From Methylobacillus arboreus (GTDB lineage Bacteria; Pseudomonadota; Gammaproteobacteria; Burkholderiales; Methylophilaceae): a DNA stretch of 64,000 nt. A program made the position numbers and the translations under genes. The notes beneath the pieces are model-generated. The model was given only the letters and a program-made list of their open reading frames with translations. It had not been told where the DNA came from and ran no database searches. Of the stretch, positions 42,805-52,394 are shown piece by piece (the stretch's first letter is position 1; each line of letters opens with the position of its first letter). The stretch is taken from the NCBI RefSeq assembly GCF_020532725.1, contig NZ_JAJAVC010000006.1, positions 682,001 through 746,000 on the forward strand. Direction: 5' to 3'.

Positions 42805-45800
42805 TTAATTGGATTTTAGCGTAGCAACAAGCTCCGGCATGGAAGCCTTGGCAAACAAAGCCTCCAGGCTGGGCAAATCGCCAAGCTGGGTGTAGTTCTT
42901 CAAGCTTTGGTGAATAATCCAGCCATAAGTGCCCGGACTATCCATGGAGAGGATATTACGCTGACTCAATGCAGATTTGTAATCCCTGAGGCGCTTGTCC
43001 GCAATCAGCACGGCAAGCTCCTGGTCACTGTAACCTTCTATCGCCTCACGCGCATAGCGCTGCAACTTCTGCATCAACAGGAAGTCCTCGGTCAACAGCA
43101 GGTTACGCACGGCCTTTTGCACGGCAGGGTCTGTTGCATCCTGGGCAAGTGGCACCTTGGCAAGCGCTACTTGCTGCGCCATGTTGAGCACAGTGTAGTT
43201 GTTGAGCAATTCATACATCTGCTCGCTGTCTGCTTCGCCCTGGCCAGGAACCCTGCCGCCCAACACCGGCTTGCCATCACGGTAAGCCAGCTTGAACTTG
43301 CGCACCTGGTGGGTCGCCAACGCGGTCGATAACTCTTCCAGCAGATCCTTGCGTGACTTGGCCTTGAGGATTTCCTCGCTGTCCTGGTAGAGCAGCAGGG
43401 CGCGCGGCATCACGAATACAAAGTTGTGTTGCTCGGTTTCCCAGTTTTCCAGCAGCCATGCAGCACGGCTGGAACCTGTTGCCTCGAGATGCCATTGCAG
43501 CAGTTGCTGGATGGCTTGGCTGTGCACCCGCGCCATCTCGTTATTGTCAGTGATATTGCCGAGCAATACCGAATCGGCGGCTACCTTGCCTGCCAGTTCG
43601 CCATAAGGGTCATACTGGTAGGCAAAGCCACCGCTCATGCCGTTGCCGAAACCCTTGCCGAATGCGCCCAGGTTGAGCACAGCGCCATTGGTCATATATT
43701 CGCAGGCAAAATCGCCCACACCTTCCACCACGGCAGTGGTACCGGAGTTACGCACCGCAAAGCGATCACCGGCCTGGCCTTCGACAAACAGGCGGCCACC
43801 GGTTGCGCCAAAGAGCGCAAAATTGCCCACCAGCACATTGCCGCCAGCCTGCCCGGAACCGCCGCCTGGAGAAGTCACAATGATGGTGCCGCCACACTGG
43901 CCCTTGCCCACGCCATCGTTGCAGGTACCGCTGTGATACATGATCATGCCATCGTTGCAAAAGGCGCCATAGGACTGGCCGGCAGAACCGCTGGTACTGA
44001 TTTTGACGCTCTCAGGTTTGAGGAAACGGCGGCCACGCTTGTCCGTCGCCGCGGCTGGCAGGCGCAACGCCTCAGCAGCAGTCATTTCATGGTTGAGCAG
44101 GCGCTCGATATCAATCGCGAGCTGGCCGCCGACAGTCTTGTTGCGGTTGTTCAGCATGCGGCCTTCGCCGAGTTGGACCTGAAGCTGCTTGTCTTCGACC
44201 AGCGCTTGGCGCAACACATCGATGAACGCATCATCCAGTTCAAAATCCTTTTCCATGTAGACCGGATTCTCTATCCTGACTTCGGGCACCACGGTCAACA
44301 TGGCACGCAGGTCAAGCTGGCCTACGCTGGCTGGATGATCCAGCAACTGCAGGAGATCGGAACGGCCACGTGCCTCACGCAGGGATCGCAAGCCAATCGC
44401 TGCGAGGATCTCGCGGGTTTCATGCGCTACATTGATCAGGTATTGCGCCAACGCGCGCGGATCGCCATCGAATACTTCGGCATTTGTGGTCAGGCCGGCA
44501 GGACACTTAACGTTGCAGTTCTTCGCCATCACGCACTTGAGCATCATAAGGGCGGTGGTACCGAACTCGAAACTGTCGCCACCCAGCATGGCCGACTTCA
44601 CGACATCGCTAGCAGTCTGGTGCGCGCCGGAGCAACGCAGGATCACCTTGTCGCGCAGGCCATTGGCGCTCAGCGCCTGGTGTACCTCGGCAATGCCGAT
44701 TTCCGCGGCACGTCCGGTGTACTTCAAGCTGGTCACTGCGGCGGCACCGGTGCCACCTGTGTTGCCGGCTACGTTGATGACATCGGCCCCGGCCTTGGCA
44801 ACGCCAACTGCAATCGTGCCTATGCCTTCGGAAGAAACCAGCTTGACAATGACACGCACGCGCGCGGCTTTGCAGTCATGGATCAACTGCGCCAGGTCTT
44901 CAATCGAATAGGTATCGTGGTGCGGAGGAGGGGAAACCAGTTCCACGCCTGGCGTGCCGCCACGCGCTGCTGCGATTTCCACTGTTACCTTGGGCGCAGG
45001 CAACTGTCCGCCTTCGCCCGGCTTGGCGCCCTGGCCAATCTTGATTTCCAGCTCTTCCAGCATGGGGTCGGCAAGGTAGGCTGCCCATACGCCGAAACGG
45101 CCTGATGCGAGCTGTTTAATCCGCGAAGCACGAATAGTCCCATAGCGGGAGATGTGCTCACCGCCTTCGCCGGAATTCGACATGCCACCTACCATGTTGG
45201 TGCCGTGGGCTACCGCTTCGTGCGCAGGCGCCACCAATGCGCCATGGCTCATCGCACCGGAAGCGAAGCTGCGGGTAATTTCGCTGGCAGCCTGCACTTC
45301 TGCAAGAGGCACGCTGGCTGGCGCCACCCGTAGCAACCTGAAGTAATCCGCCGCCCTGCCGGTCGCTTCAACCGTCAGCGCGCTGCCTTCCAGCCAATGG
45401 CCGCTGATGGCCTTGCCAAAATGGGCAACCAAAGCCTGACCCAGGGTAGACAGGCGCGTAATATCCCCGGCCAATGTGCCTGTCAGTTGCAGGCGGAAAC
45501 GATCATTGCCCAGCTCCTCGGCTTCCAGGCCACGGATAACGATGCTGTTGTTACCCACAATCGCATAACGGGCCAACACCGCACGGAACTCGTCCGCGGT
45601 CTTGAGGCCGGTAACATCCGCGGGGAACTCGAGCACGTCACGCAGCGCAGCAGGGCGCTTGGCACGCTCTTCCGCCATCATGTGCGAGAAGCTGCGATAG
45701 CTTGAAGTCACGCCAAACTGGTCAATTTCCTCCGCACTCAGCCGGTCGAAACTGCCGTTGCTGAATGCTTCGTTCTTCTTGAGCGAGAAGGCGTCTTCCA

Positions 45801-48318
45801 GGCGTGACAAGGTCATCAGGCGCAGGAACTCATCTTCTGTACGTTTGCCCTGCTTGTCGAAATGTATCTTTTCTTCCGTCATGTCGACGAAGCCACGCAC
45901 GGCGATAGTGCCATAGGAGTGGCCCGCACCATCGGAGCGCTCCTTGAACAGGCCGAGCAGCGGCACGCTGTTTTCATCCGTCACGGTGAGCGCGGCCTGG
46001 TGCCAATCCACCACCATTTTTGCGATCGCCGCAAAACCGGCGCCGCCAACAGGCGTTTTCAGGTTGGGGAAGTATTTGCGCAATACCGGGTCATTGGTAT
46101 TGAGGAAGTTGGGCTCGAAGAATTCGCCGCCGATATAGCTTTCCACGGTACAGAGACCCACCTTGCCCATAGTCTTCATCAGCGACTTTTCAGCTGCCTT
46201 GGCGTACTTCTTGAATGCCTTGTCGGCATCCGCGCCGTATTTCTCTTCCGCACGCAGCTGCACGCCCAGCGGGTAAACCGCGGAGGCGCCAAAGCCCAAG
46301 GCAGCCGCCACATGATGGGAGGAAACCACCTGGCCGCTCTCGGCAATCAGGGAAATGTCCAGACGCAAGCCTTCATCAATCAGGCGCTGGTTGATCGCAG
46401 ATACCACCAGCAATAGCGGCATGGCAGCCAGGCTGGAGGAAACATGACGGTCGGAAATTACAGCAATCCCGCCTTCTTCACGCGCATAATCCACCACGGC
46501 ATTCGCCAGGGTATCAATGGCCTTTTCCAGTGCCTGCTCATTCGCTGCTGCATTGCCAATCACAGGCGCATACAGCGATTCGAAGCAGCGATAAGGCGTT
46601 TCCTGCTGCTCACGCAGCTTGAGCATATCAAGGTGAGTCAGGATAGGCGAGTCAATGACAATCTGCCTGCCTTTGCCCTTGTTCATATTGGGCTTGGCGC
46701 CCAGCGCCACGCGCAAGGTCATGCCATCGGCTTCGCGGATGGAGTCCAGCGGGGGGTTGGTCACCTGGGCAAAACGCTGCGAGAAGTAGTGCGCAACGCC
46801 GCCCTCGTGATCGGTCAGCGCATTGATGGCATTGCCGTAACCCATGGCGGAAATCTTTTCCGCACCGGTTGCCAGCATTGGGTCCATCATGAACTTGAAG
46901 CTTTCCTGGTTATAGTAGTACGACACAAAGCGCTGATAGCGTTCCAGGTCGCCATGATAGCGCTGTGGTGAACCGCTCGCCTCGGCTGGCACGCCTGGAA
47001 GTTGCGCAAGGGTAGCGCGCGCCTCGGTCAGCAAAGCAGGGTAGTCACGCTTGGCAGCCAGCAGCTCCAGCGTTTCCAGCGTACCGTAGGAACGCTGCTC
47101 ACCGTGGTCGTAATAGAGCATGCCGCCTGCCTCGATACGGCCGCGACGCAATACACTCTCAGGCGGGAAATTGATCTGTCCGGCTTCGGACATGACACAG
47201 AGATATTCTTCAGTTTCAACGCTACGCAAAGGACGCAGGCCAAGACGATCCAGGCGCGCGCCGACAACAGCGCCATTACCGAAGATCAGGGCTGCCGGGC
47301 CATCGTTCTTCTCTTCATAAAGAGAGAAATACTCCAGCATTGCCTTGACGTTATCAGGCAGGGTAGGGTCGTTCTCCCAGGCAGGTGGCATCATGGAAAC
47401 TACGGCAGTCACCAGGTCCAGGCCGTCATTCATCAGGCGGCTATTGAGAGTCTGGTCCAGGCGCGAACTGTCTGACTGGCCCTTGGGGCGGAAAATCTTG
47501 CCATCGCGCGCGCGCGCCAACGCGGCCTCTGCAATGCGGTTCTTGCGGTCTGTGTTCAGTTCGCCATTGTGCGCCATCAGGCGGAATGGCTGCGCCATGC
47601 TCGGATGCGGGTCGGTATTGGTAGAGAACCGCGTATGGAAATACATGGTATGAACGGCGTGATCTTCTTCCATGAGGTCATGGAAGTATGGAATCACCTC
47701 GTTGGAATTGAGACGGCCCTTGAGCACCTGGGTATGGGCCGACATCGACAACGGATAAAGACCGCTCAGGGCATCGTTGGTATACGCCTGCTCTTCGATG
47801 ACAAGCAATGCCTGGTAAATACGGCGGTCAAACTCCTGGGCATCAATCTCGGCAGGCGCAGCAAATACCCATTGCTGAATCGGCAACTGGTAACGCACGG
47901 CAGCAGGGCGGATGGCATTGTTGTCCACCGGCACATCACGCACCAGCAATACGGTAAACCCCTTGTCCGTCAAGGCAGTGCGAATTATCTCCTCTGCACG
48001 TGGATAAGCAGCAACATCATTGGGCAGGAAGAAATTGCCAACGCCAAAACGGCCTGCCTCCAGCGCCTGGCCGGTCAGCCTGCGGAAGAATGGCAGCGAA
48101 AGGTCTATCGAAACACCGGCACCGTCACCCACACCTTCGGCTGACATGCCGCCACGGTGAGGAATCGTACACAAAGCTTCATGCCCCTTGACCAGTACAT
48201 CGTGTGTTTGCACCCCATCCTTGCGGGTAATAAAACCGACGCCACAGTTATCCTTTTCCAGGAAACTGTCATACAAGCCAAAAGTATTCTCGCTCTGCGG
48301 ACTGTTGATTGTGCTCAT
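42805..48318 (-). CDS. gltB: Glutamate synthase large subunit, long divergent form
   Basis: The product has 1837 residues from the ATG at 48318, which follows GGAGAAGTG. Codon 25 is the Cys of DNCGVGFI, the N-terminal nucleophile after propeptide removal, so the amidotransferase domain is intact. The FMN barrel has RGGTPGVELVSPPPHHDTYS and AGADVINVAGNTGGTGAAAV. The 3Fe-4S motif reads CVMAKNCNVKCPAG, spaced C-x5-C-x3-C, one residue shorter than the usual C-x5-C-x4-C. The GXGXG domain follows. About 330 extra residues continue after it, which standard GltB (about 1480-1560 aa) lacks. It should make two glutamates from glutamine and 2-oxoglutarate. No gltD lies beside it. Confidence 0.88.
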   Translation of the reverse strand: MSTINSPQSENTFGLYDSFLEKDNCGVGFITRKDGVQTHDVLVKGHEALCTIPHRGGMSAEGVGDGAGVSIDLSLPFFRRLTGQALEAGRFGVGNFFLPNDVAAYPRAEEIIRTALTDKGFTVLLVRDVPVDNNAIRPAAVRYQLPIQQWVFAAPAEIDAQEFDRRIYQALLVIEEQAYTNDALSGLYPLSMSAHTQVLKGRLNSNEVIPYFHDLMEEDHAVHTMYFHTRFSTNTDPHPSMAQPFRLMAHNGELNTDRKNRIAEAALARARDGKIFRPKGQSDSSRLDQTLNSRLMNDGLDLVTAVVSMMPPAWENDPTLPDNVKAMLEYFSLYEEKNDGPAALIFGNGAVVGARLDRLGLRPLRSVETEEYLCVMSEAGQINFPPESVLRRGRIEAGGMLYYDHGEQRSYGTLETLELLAAKRDYPALLTEARATLAQLPGVPAEASGSPQRYHGDLERYQRFVSYYYNQESFKFMMDPMLATGAEKISAMGYGNAINALTDHEGGVAHYFSQRFAQVTNPPLDSIREADGMTLRVALGAKPNMNKGKGRQIVIDSPILTHLDMLKLREQQETPYRCFESLYAPVIGNAAANEQALEKAIDTLANAVVDYAREEGGIAVISDRHVSSSLAAMPLLLVVSAINQRLIDEGLRLDISLIAESGQVVSSHHVAAALGFGASAVYPLGVQLRAEEKYGADADKAFKKYAKAAEKSLMKTMGKVGLCTVESYIGGEFFEPNFLNTNDPVLRKYFPNLKTPVGGAGFAAIAKMVVDWHQAALTVTDENSVPLLGLFKERSDGAGHSYGTIAVRGFVDMTEEKIHFDKQGKRTEDEFLRLMTLSRLEDAFSLKKNEAFSNGSFDRLSAEEIDQFGVTSSYRSFSHMMAEERAKRPAALRDVLEFPADVTGLKTADEFRAVLARYAIVGNNSIVIRGLEAEELGNDRFRLQLTGTLAGDITRLSTLGQALVAHFGKAISGHWLEGSALTVEATGRAADYFRLLRVAPASVPLAEVQAASEITRSFASGAMSHGALVAPAHEAVAHGTNMVGGMSNSGEGGEHISRYGTIRASRIKQLASGRFGVWAAYLADPMLEELEIKIGQGAKPGEGGQLPAPKVTVEIAAARGGTPGVELVSPPPHHDTYSIEDLAQLIHDCKAARVRVIVKLVSSEGIGTIAVGVAKAGADVINVAGNTGGTGAAAVTSLKYTGRAAEIGIAEVHQALSANGLRDKVILRCSGAHQTASDVVKSAMLGGDSFEFGTTALMMLKCVMAKNCNVKCPAGLTTNAEVFDGDPRALAQYLINVAHETREILAAIGLRSLREARGRSDLLQLLDHPASVGQLDLRAMLTVVPEVRIENPVYMEKDFELDDAFIDVLRQALVEDKQLQVQLGEGRMLNNRNKTVGGQLAIDIERLLNHEMTAAEALRLPAAATDKRGRRFLKPESVKISTSGSAGQSYGAFCNDGMIMYHSGTCNDGVGKGQCGGTIIVTSPGGGSGQAGGNVLVGNFALFGATGGRLFVEGQAGDRFAVRNSGTTAVVEGVGDFACEYMTNGAVLNLGAFGKGFGNGMSGGFAYQYDPYGELAGKVAADSVLLGNITDNNEMARVHSQAIQQLLQWHLEATGSSRAAWLLENWETEQHNFVFVMPRALLLYQDSEEILKAKSRKDLLEELSTALATHQVRKFKLAYRDGKPVLGGRVPGQGEADSEQMYELLNNYTVLNMAQQVALAKVPLAQDATDPAVQKAVRNLLLTEDFLLMQKLQRYAREAIEGYSDQELAVLIADKRLRDYKSALSQRNILSMDSPGTYGWIIHQSLKNYTQLGDLPSLEALFAKASMPELVATLKSN

Positions 48319-48442
48319 CACTTCTCCAGCAATTTCATTGATATCTGACGCGACCTTGGTTATACCCAATATATGGGCATGGTATATTGTTGTGCTTGAT
48401 CGCCACTGCACGCACCCCAACTTTCGCCGGGCTTAAATATAA

Positions 48443-48457
48443 GCAATTACTATGCCA
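48443..48457 (-). promoter_or_regulatory. Sigma-54 promoter of gltB
   Basis: On the minus strand TGGCATAGTAATTGC has GG and GC separated by exactly ten bases and matches the -24/-12 consensus (TGGCAC-N5-TTGC) well. The predicted start is near 48431, about 113 bp before the gltB ATG. Confidence 0.7.
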
Positions 48458-48572
48458 AAATAACCTAGCACAAACAGCTAGCTCCCTTGGACACTCTGTT
48501 CGACTTATCCATTTTAAAAACAAGGGATTACCAACAAAAATCCCCACCCTCGATCACACTTCAATCTTTATG

Positions 48573-48631
48573 TGCACCAATACAAAGCACCAATAATGTG
48601 CGTACGCATTGTTTAGGCACAATTTTTGTGC
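48573..48631. promoter_or_regulatory. NtrC-like enhancer sites upstream of gltB
   Basis: Two dyads, GCACCAATAATGTGC (48587-48601) and GCACAATTTTTGTGC (48617-48631), are 30 bp apart. A further TGCACC half-site lies at 48573-48578. They resemble the NtrC consensus (TGCAC ... GTGCA) and lie 130-190 bp upstream of the sigma-54 promoter, a normal enhancer distance. The rest of the gap 48319-48900 shows no gene. Confidence 0.6.
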
Positions 48632-48808
48632 ATTTTTGACTGAGCGCTATGGCAATATCTGAACAAAATATTGAAAACAGGCACTACCTTGCCCTGGCCC
48701 CAATCACTTTCCTGTAAAGACTATAGAACATGAAACTGAATGATAAATTCCCGAGATGGGATATGAAGTTTCTGACAAAACAATATATTGGAGAGATTCT
48801 TCTGATGG

Positions 48809-48852
48809 GTGCCGGGATTGCTCTATGATCAATCCCGGCACCAATAATGTGC
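48809..48852. repeat. 12-bp inverted repeat with overlapping NtrC-like dyad
   Basis: GTGCCGGGATTG and CAATCCCGGCAC pair across a 9-base loop (48809-48841). The right arm runs into a second exact copy of GCACCAATAATGTGC (48838-48852). It lies between the gltB promoter region and the receptor 6 stop and could also act as a receptor 6 transcript end. No T-run follows. Confidence 0.5.
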
Positions 48853-48900
48853 ATGGAACAACAGGAGCAGCTTAAATAAGGCTACGCCTGTTTTGTGTCA

Positions 48901-51321
48901 CTAGAACTGATACTTTAACGTCAACATGGCATTACGCGGCGTGCCATAGAAGCCCATTCCTGCTGCTGTATTGGTGTAATACACTTTGTCGAACAAGTTA
49001 TTCACATTCAATGCTGCGGAGAAACGCTCATCGACCTGATAGCGCGCCATGAGGTTAACCACGGCGTAGCTGCCCTGAGTGAAGCGTTCATCATTTGGCC
49101 CGGTATCATTGGTATAGATGCGGCTCTGCCAGTTTGCGCCTCCGCCGACGGTAAGTTTGTTCCAAGCGCCGGGCAAGGTATAGGTAGTGAACAGCTTGAA
49201 CAAGTTTTGCGGCGTGACTGTCTGCACCTTGTTGTCTTCAGCATTCTGGGAAATACGGAAGGTATAGCCGCCGCTGACTTGCCAGCCAGGAGCCAACTCA
49301 CCGCTGGCCTCAGCTTCGAAGCCCTTGCTGACTGTGCCTTGCTCGGCACGATAGGCCACTCCTCCGTTCGGGGCCAGGAAGCCGCCGTCCTGCACTGCGA
49401 GATTATCCTGCTCGACCCGGAATACAGCCAAGCTGGTATTGAGGCGGTCACCATAAAAGGCATGCTTCACCCCCGCCTCATAGCTGTTGCCTTCTTCGGG
49501 GTCGAGATAGCGGCCATTGCGATCCAATCGGCTTTGCGGATTGAAAATCTTGGTATAGCTCGCATACAGTGAAGCCGTATCGGTCAGGTCATAGGTTGTT
49601 GCAATATAAGGTGTGAGCACCCCGGTTTCAGATCGGTTCTCAGTCGCATGGTGCCAATGGATGACTCTGGCACCAGCTAGGATCGACAATTGATCTGTCG
49701 GCCGGAAACGTGCTGTCAGATAACCACCAAACTGACGTGCACGTTCAGAATACCGCCCGATTGGCGACATGTCGGGCTGTGTCACATTACCATCCCAATT
49801 GCCATAATTCGGCACCGAAATATAATGCCAAAGCGAATACGACGGGTCATTGTCTTGCTCGGTATGGGAATAGTTCAGGCCAAACACCAGCTCGTGCTGA
49901 CGTCCGCCCAGGGTAAACGGCCCAGTGGCATAAACATCCAGGGCATTCTGCTTTATTGGATCAGCCTTCCAACGACCGCCCCACAATGTCACGCCATTAC
50001 CGGTCTCCTTGTCCAGGCTGCCCGAACCGCCAGAACCAATCACGCTGTCATAACTGTGACGAATATGGTTGAACTGCACCTTGGCTCGCCAATCGTTGTC
50101 AAAGAAATGTTCCAGCGAAGTAAAGAAAGCAAGCTTTTCATTCTCGCTGGAAGCCCAGCGTGCACCCGGATTTTTGGAACGCTTCCAGTTGGTATGGCTA
50201 CCGTCACTATAGAACAACGGCAAGCCAGCCTCGGGAGAATCATGTGTTTCGTGATTCTGGTATTCCAGACCGGCAGTAAACAGGGTCGAAGGCGTCACGT
50301 CTGCTTCGAGAATACCGTAAAGCATGTCACGCTCAAGGCCGTAGCGGTCCAGATGCGAGCCGCTATCCTGCTTGACTGCCACAATGCGGCCACGCACGCT
50401 GCCATCCACATTGAGCGGCGTGGAGATATCGACCATGCCTCGATAATTGTCCCATGAGCCAAATTGTCCGGTAACGGACGCCTGGAATTCCCTGGTCGGT
50501 TTTTTGCGGATATAGTTGATGCTGCCACCCGGCGCCCCGATACCGACCATCAATCCCGAGGAACCACGCAAAACCTCTACCCTGTCGTAGAAGGCCATGT
50601 CATTCGTCATCTGCTGGAAACCACTACCCAGCGGCAAACCATCGACCAGGTAATTGTTGATATTGAACCCGCGCGATTGGAATGTATTCCAGTTCGCACC
50701 GACATAACCGCTCTGTACGACACTGATCCCCACCGTCTGCTCCAGCACTTCCTGTAATTGGGTCAGGTTCTGGTCTTCCATGCGTTGGCGCGTGATCACA
50801 CTGACGGATTGCGGCGTGTGACGCAAGGACATGGGTAATTTAGCAGAAGCACCTGTAGAGCTAGTGGTATAAGAACCTGTGTTTTCCGTGGTGGGGTCTT
50901 TGCTTGCGCTCACGCGTACTTCTTCCAGCGTGGACGCGGCGCTTCCTGCCGCGGGTCTAGTTGCCTTGCGTAGCAGATAACCGCCGTTTTCCTGTTTTAC
51001 AGCTTCGAGGTCAGTACCAAGTAGCAATAGTTCCAACCCATCATGAACAGAAACATTGCTATTAAGCCCGCGACTCTGCAATCCGCTAACAAGCTCGCTG
51101 TTATAGGACAACATGACCTGGGCCTCGCGCCCAAACTGGGCAAGCGCATCTTTGAGTGAGCCGGCAGGAATCTGGTATTGCCTGGTAACCACTTCTGCCA
51201 TTGCTGTGCTGGTTGCCAGCACTGGCGCACTGATGATCAAAAGTGTAGAAAAGGCATGGGCAACGGCAAGCCGCGTCAATCTTAAGTGCGGTCGCTGTTG
51301 TATTGGCTGCTGATACTGCAT
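48901..51321 (-). CDS. TonB-dependent siderophore receptor 6 (with STN signalling domain)
   Basis: The product has 806 residues; the ATG at 51321 follows AAGGGA. The signal peptide ends near TSTAMAEV. The STN domain (YQIPAGSLKDALAQFGREAQ) is followed by EEVRVSA as TonB-box-like motif and a plug with RHTPQSVSVITRQRMEDQN (His in place of the usual Glu) and QSRGFNINNYLVDGLPLG. The barrel ends LKYQF and has no Cys pair in the usual loop, unlike receptors 1-4. It is the third gene of the fecI6-fecR6 set, 92 bp after fecR6, and stands apart from the five-set array. Ligand unknown. Confidence 0.92.
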   Translation of the reverse strand: MQYQQPIQQRPHLRLTRLAVAHAFSTLLIISAPVLATSTAMAEVVTRQYQIPAGSLKDALAQFGREAQVMLSYNSELVSGLQSRGLNSNVSVHDGLELLLLGTDLEAVKQENGGYLLRKATRPAAGSAASTLEEVRVSASKDPTTENTGSYTTSSTGASAKLPMSLRHTPQSVSVITRQRMEDQNLTQLQEVLEQTVGISVVQSGYVGANWNTFQSRGFNINNYLVDGLPLGSGFQQMTNDMAFYDRVEVLRGSSGLMVGIGAPGGSINYIRKKPTREFQASVTGQFGSWDNYRGMVDISTPLNVDGSVRGRIVAVKQDSGSHLDRYGLERDMLYGILEADVTPSTLFTAGLEYQNHETHDSPEAGLPLFYSDGSHTNWKRSKNPGARWASSENEKLAFFTSLEHFFDNDWRAKVQFNHIRHSYDSVIGSGGSGSLDKETGNGVTLWGGRWKADPIKQNALDVYATGPFTLGGRQHELVFGLNYSHTEQDNDPSYSLWHYISVPNYGNWDGNVTQPDMSPIGRYSERARQFGGYLTARFRPTDQLSILAGARVIHWHHATENRSETGVLTPYIATTYDLTDTASLYASYTKIFNPQSRLDRNGRYLDPEEGNSYEAGVKHAFYGDRLNTSLAVFRVEQDNLAVQDGGFLAPNGGVAYRAEQGTVSKGFEAEASGELAPGWQVSGGYTFRISQNAEDNKVQTVTPQNLFKLFTTYTLPGAWNKLTVGGGANWQSRIYTNDTGPNDERFTQGSYAVVNLMARYQVDERFSAALNVNNLFDKVYYTNTAAGMGFYGTPRNAMLTLKYQF

Positions 51322-51413
51322 TGATTTTTCCCTTAGTGTAGCGGTTGAAAATAGGTCCCCCTATTTCCCATGCCACGCCAAAATCAAAAACAGCTCAGCG
51401 TATGGTCAGGCAA

Positions 51414-52394
51414 TTATGTGGATGCAGGCATCAGGCGCACCCAATAGCGCGTCAGCATGCGGACTTCCAGCTGCAAGCCCTGTTGCAGCATATCAATCAC
51501 TTTATCGGTATCGTCTAAGGGATAGGTACCGCTGACCTTTAGGTGCTTGATGCTGTCATCACATCCCAGGCTGCCTTTGCGATAACGGGCAAGTTCGGCC
51601 AGAAACTCACCCAGCGGCATTTCGTCTGCCACCAGCATGCGTTGCAGCCAAGCGGTGTCATGCCGGCTGACAGGCTCCACCGGCGTCATCATGTGCTTGG
51701 TAAAAGATAGCTGCTCTCCTGCCTGCAAGCGCACACGTGCCGCCATTTCGCTAGGCGAGACTTCTACTGCGCCTTGCCAAACGCCGATCTTGATCGGCCC
51801 ATCTTTATCATTCGCCAGTTGACGCACGGCAAATTCGGTGCCCAAGGCCAGCATGCTACCTTGGTCGCTCGCCACTAGGAATGGGCGAGATTGTGAAGAC
51901 TCATGCGCTGTCGTGACATGGATCTCGCCACGCAGCAGCATGACAATGCGTTGCTGTGAGGTATACGCCACATTGATGGCACTGGAGGAATTGAGCTCTA
52001 CCGTGGTCCCGTCCTCAAGCACAACACGGCGCTGTTCACCCACGCCAGTGCTGTAATCGGCACTGAGCTGCCACCAAGGCGCCTTGTCCTGCACCGCCCA
52101 GGCGCTGCCTCCGGCAAACAGCAGCATCGCCAGGGTCTTGATAGCGCGCCGGCGCTTGAGCGAGCCTCGCGGCGCCAGCGTTGCATGCGCGAGCGAAGAG
52201 GATAAGCCCCCGAGCTTTTCGCCCAGCATCTCGATATGCTGCCATGCCCGCTCATGATCAGGATGCGCGGCGCGCCAGGCTTGCCACCGCTCATGCACAT
52301 CCGCGTTAACTTGGCCGGATTGCAACTCCACCAGCCATTCAGCCGCAGCACGGCTAACTTTAGGAGAAATGGCTTTCTCCGACTTGGCCCCCAT
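51414..52394 (-). CDS. fecR: FecR-family anti-sigma regulator 6
   Basis: The product has 326 residues. It starts immediately after the fecI6 stop (TAA then ATG). The cytoplasmic domain has AAAEWLVELQSGQVNADVHE, then WQAWRAAHPDHERAW. The membrane entry reads LKRRRAIKTLAMLLFAGGSA, with a run of arginines before the hydrophobic stretch, similar to Tat-like FecR proteins. The periplasmic domain has GEQRRVVLEDGTTVELNSSS, then IVMLLRGEIHVTTAHES and MLALGTEFAVRQL. It should connect receptor 6 to FecI6. Confidence 0.9.
   Translation of the reverse strand: MGAKSEKAISPKVSRAAAEWLVELQSGQVNADVHERWQAWRAAHPDHERAWQHIEMLGEKLGGLSSSLAHATLAPRGSLKRRRAIKTLAMLLFAGGSAWAVQDKAPWWQLSADYSTGVGEQRRVVLEDGTTVELNSSSAINVAYTSQQRIVMLLRGEIHVTTAHESSQSRPFLVASDQGSMLALGTEFAVRQLANDKDGPIKIGVWQGAVEVSPSEMAARVRLQAGEQLSFTKHMMTPVEPVSRHDTAWLQRMLVADEMPLGEFLAELARYRKGSLGCDDSIKHLKVSGTYPLDDTDKVIDMLQQGLQLEVRMLTRYWVRLMPAST

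Noticed and set aside
43426-45105. 559-codon plus-strand frame inside gltB
   Set aside because: It is antisense to a clearly conserved gltB region; its composition is that of a reverse-strand shadow.
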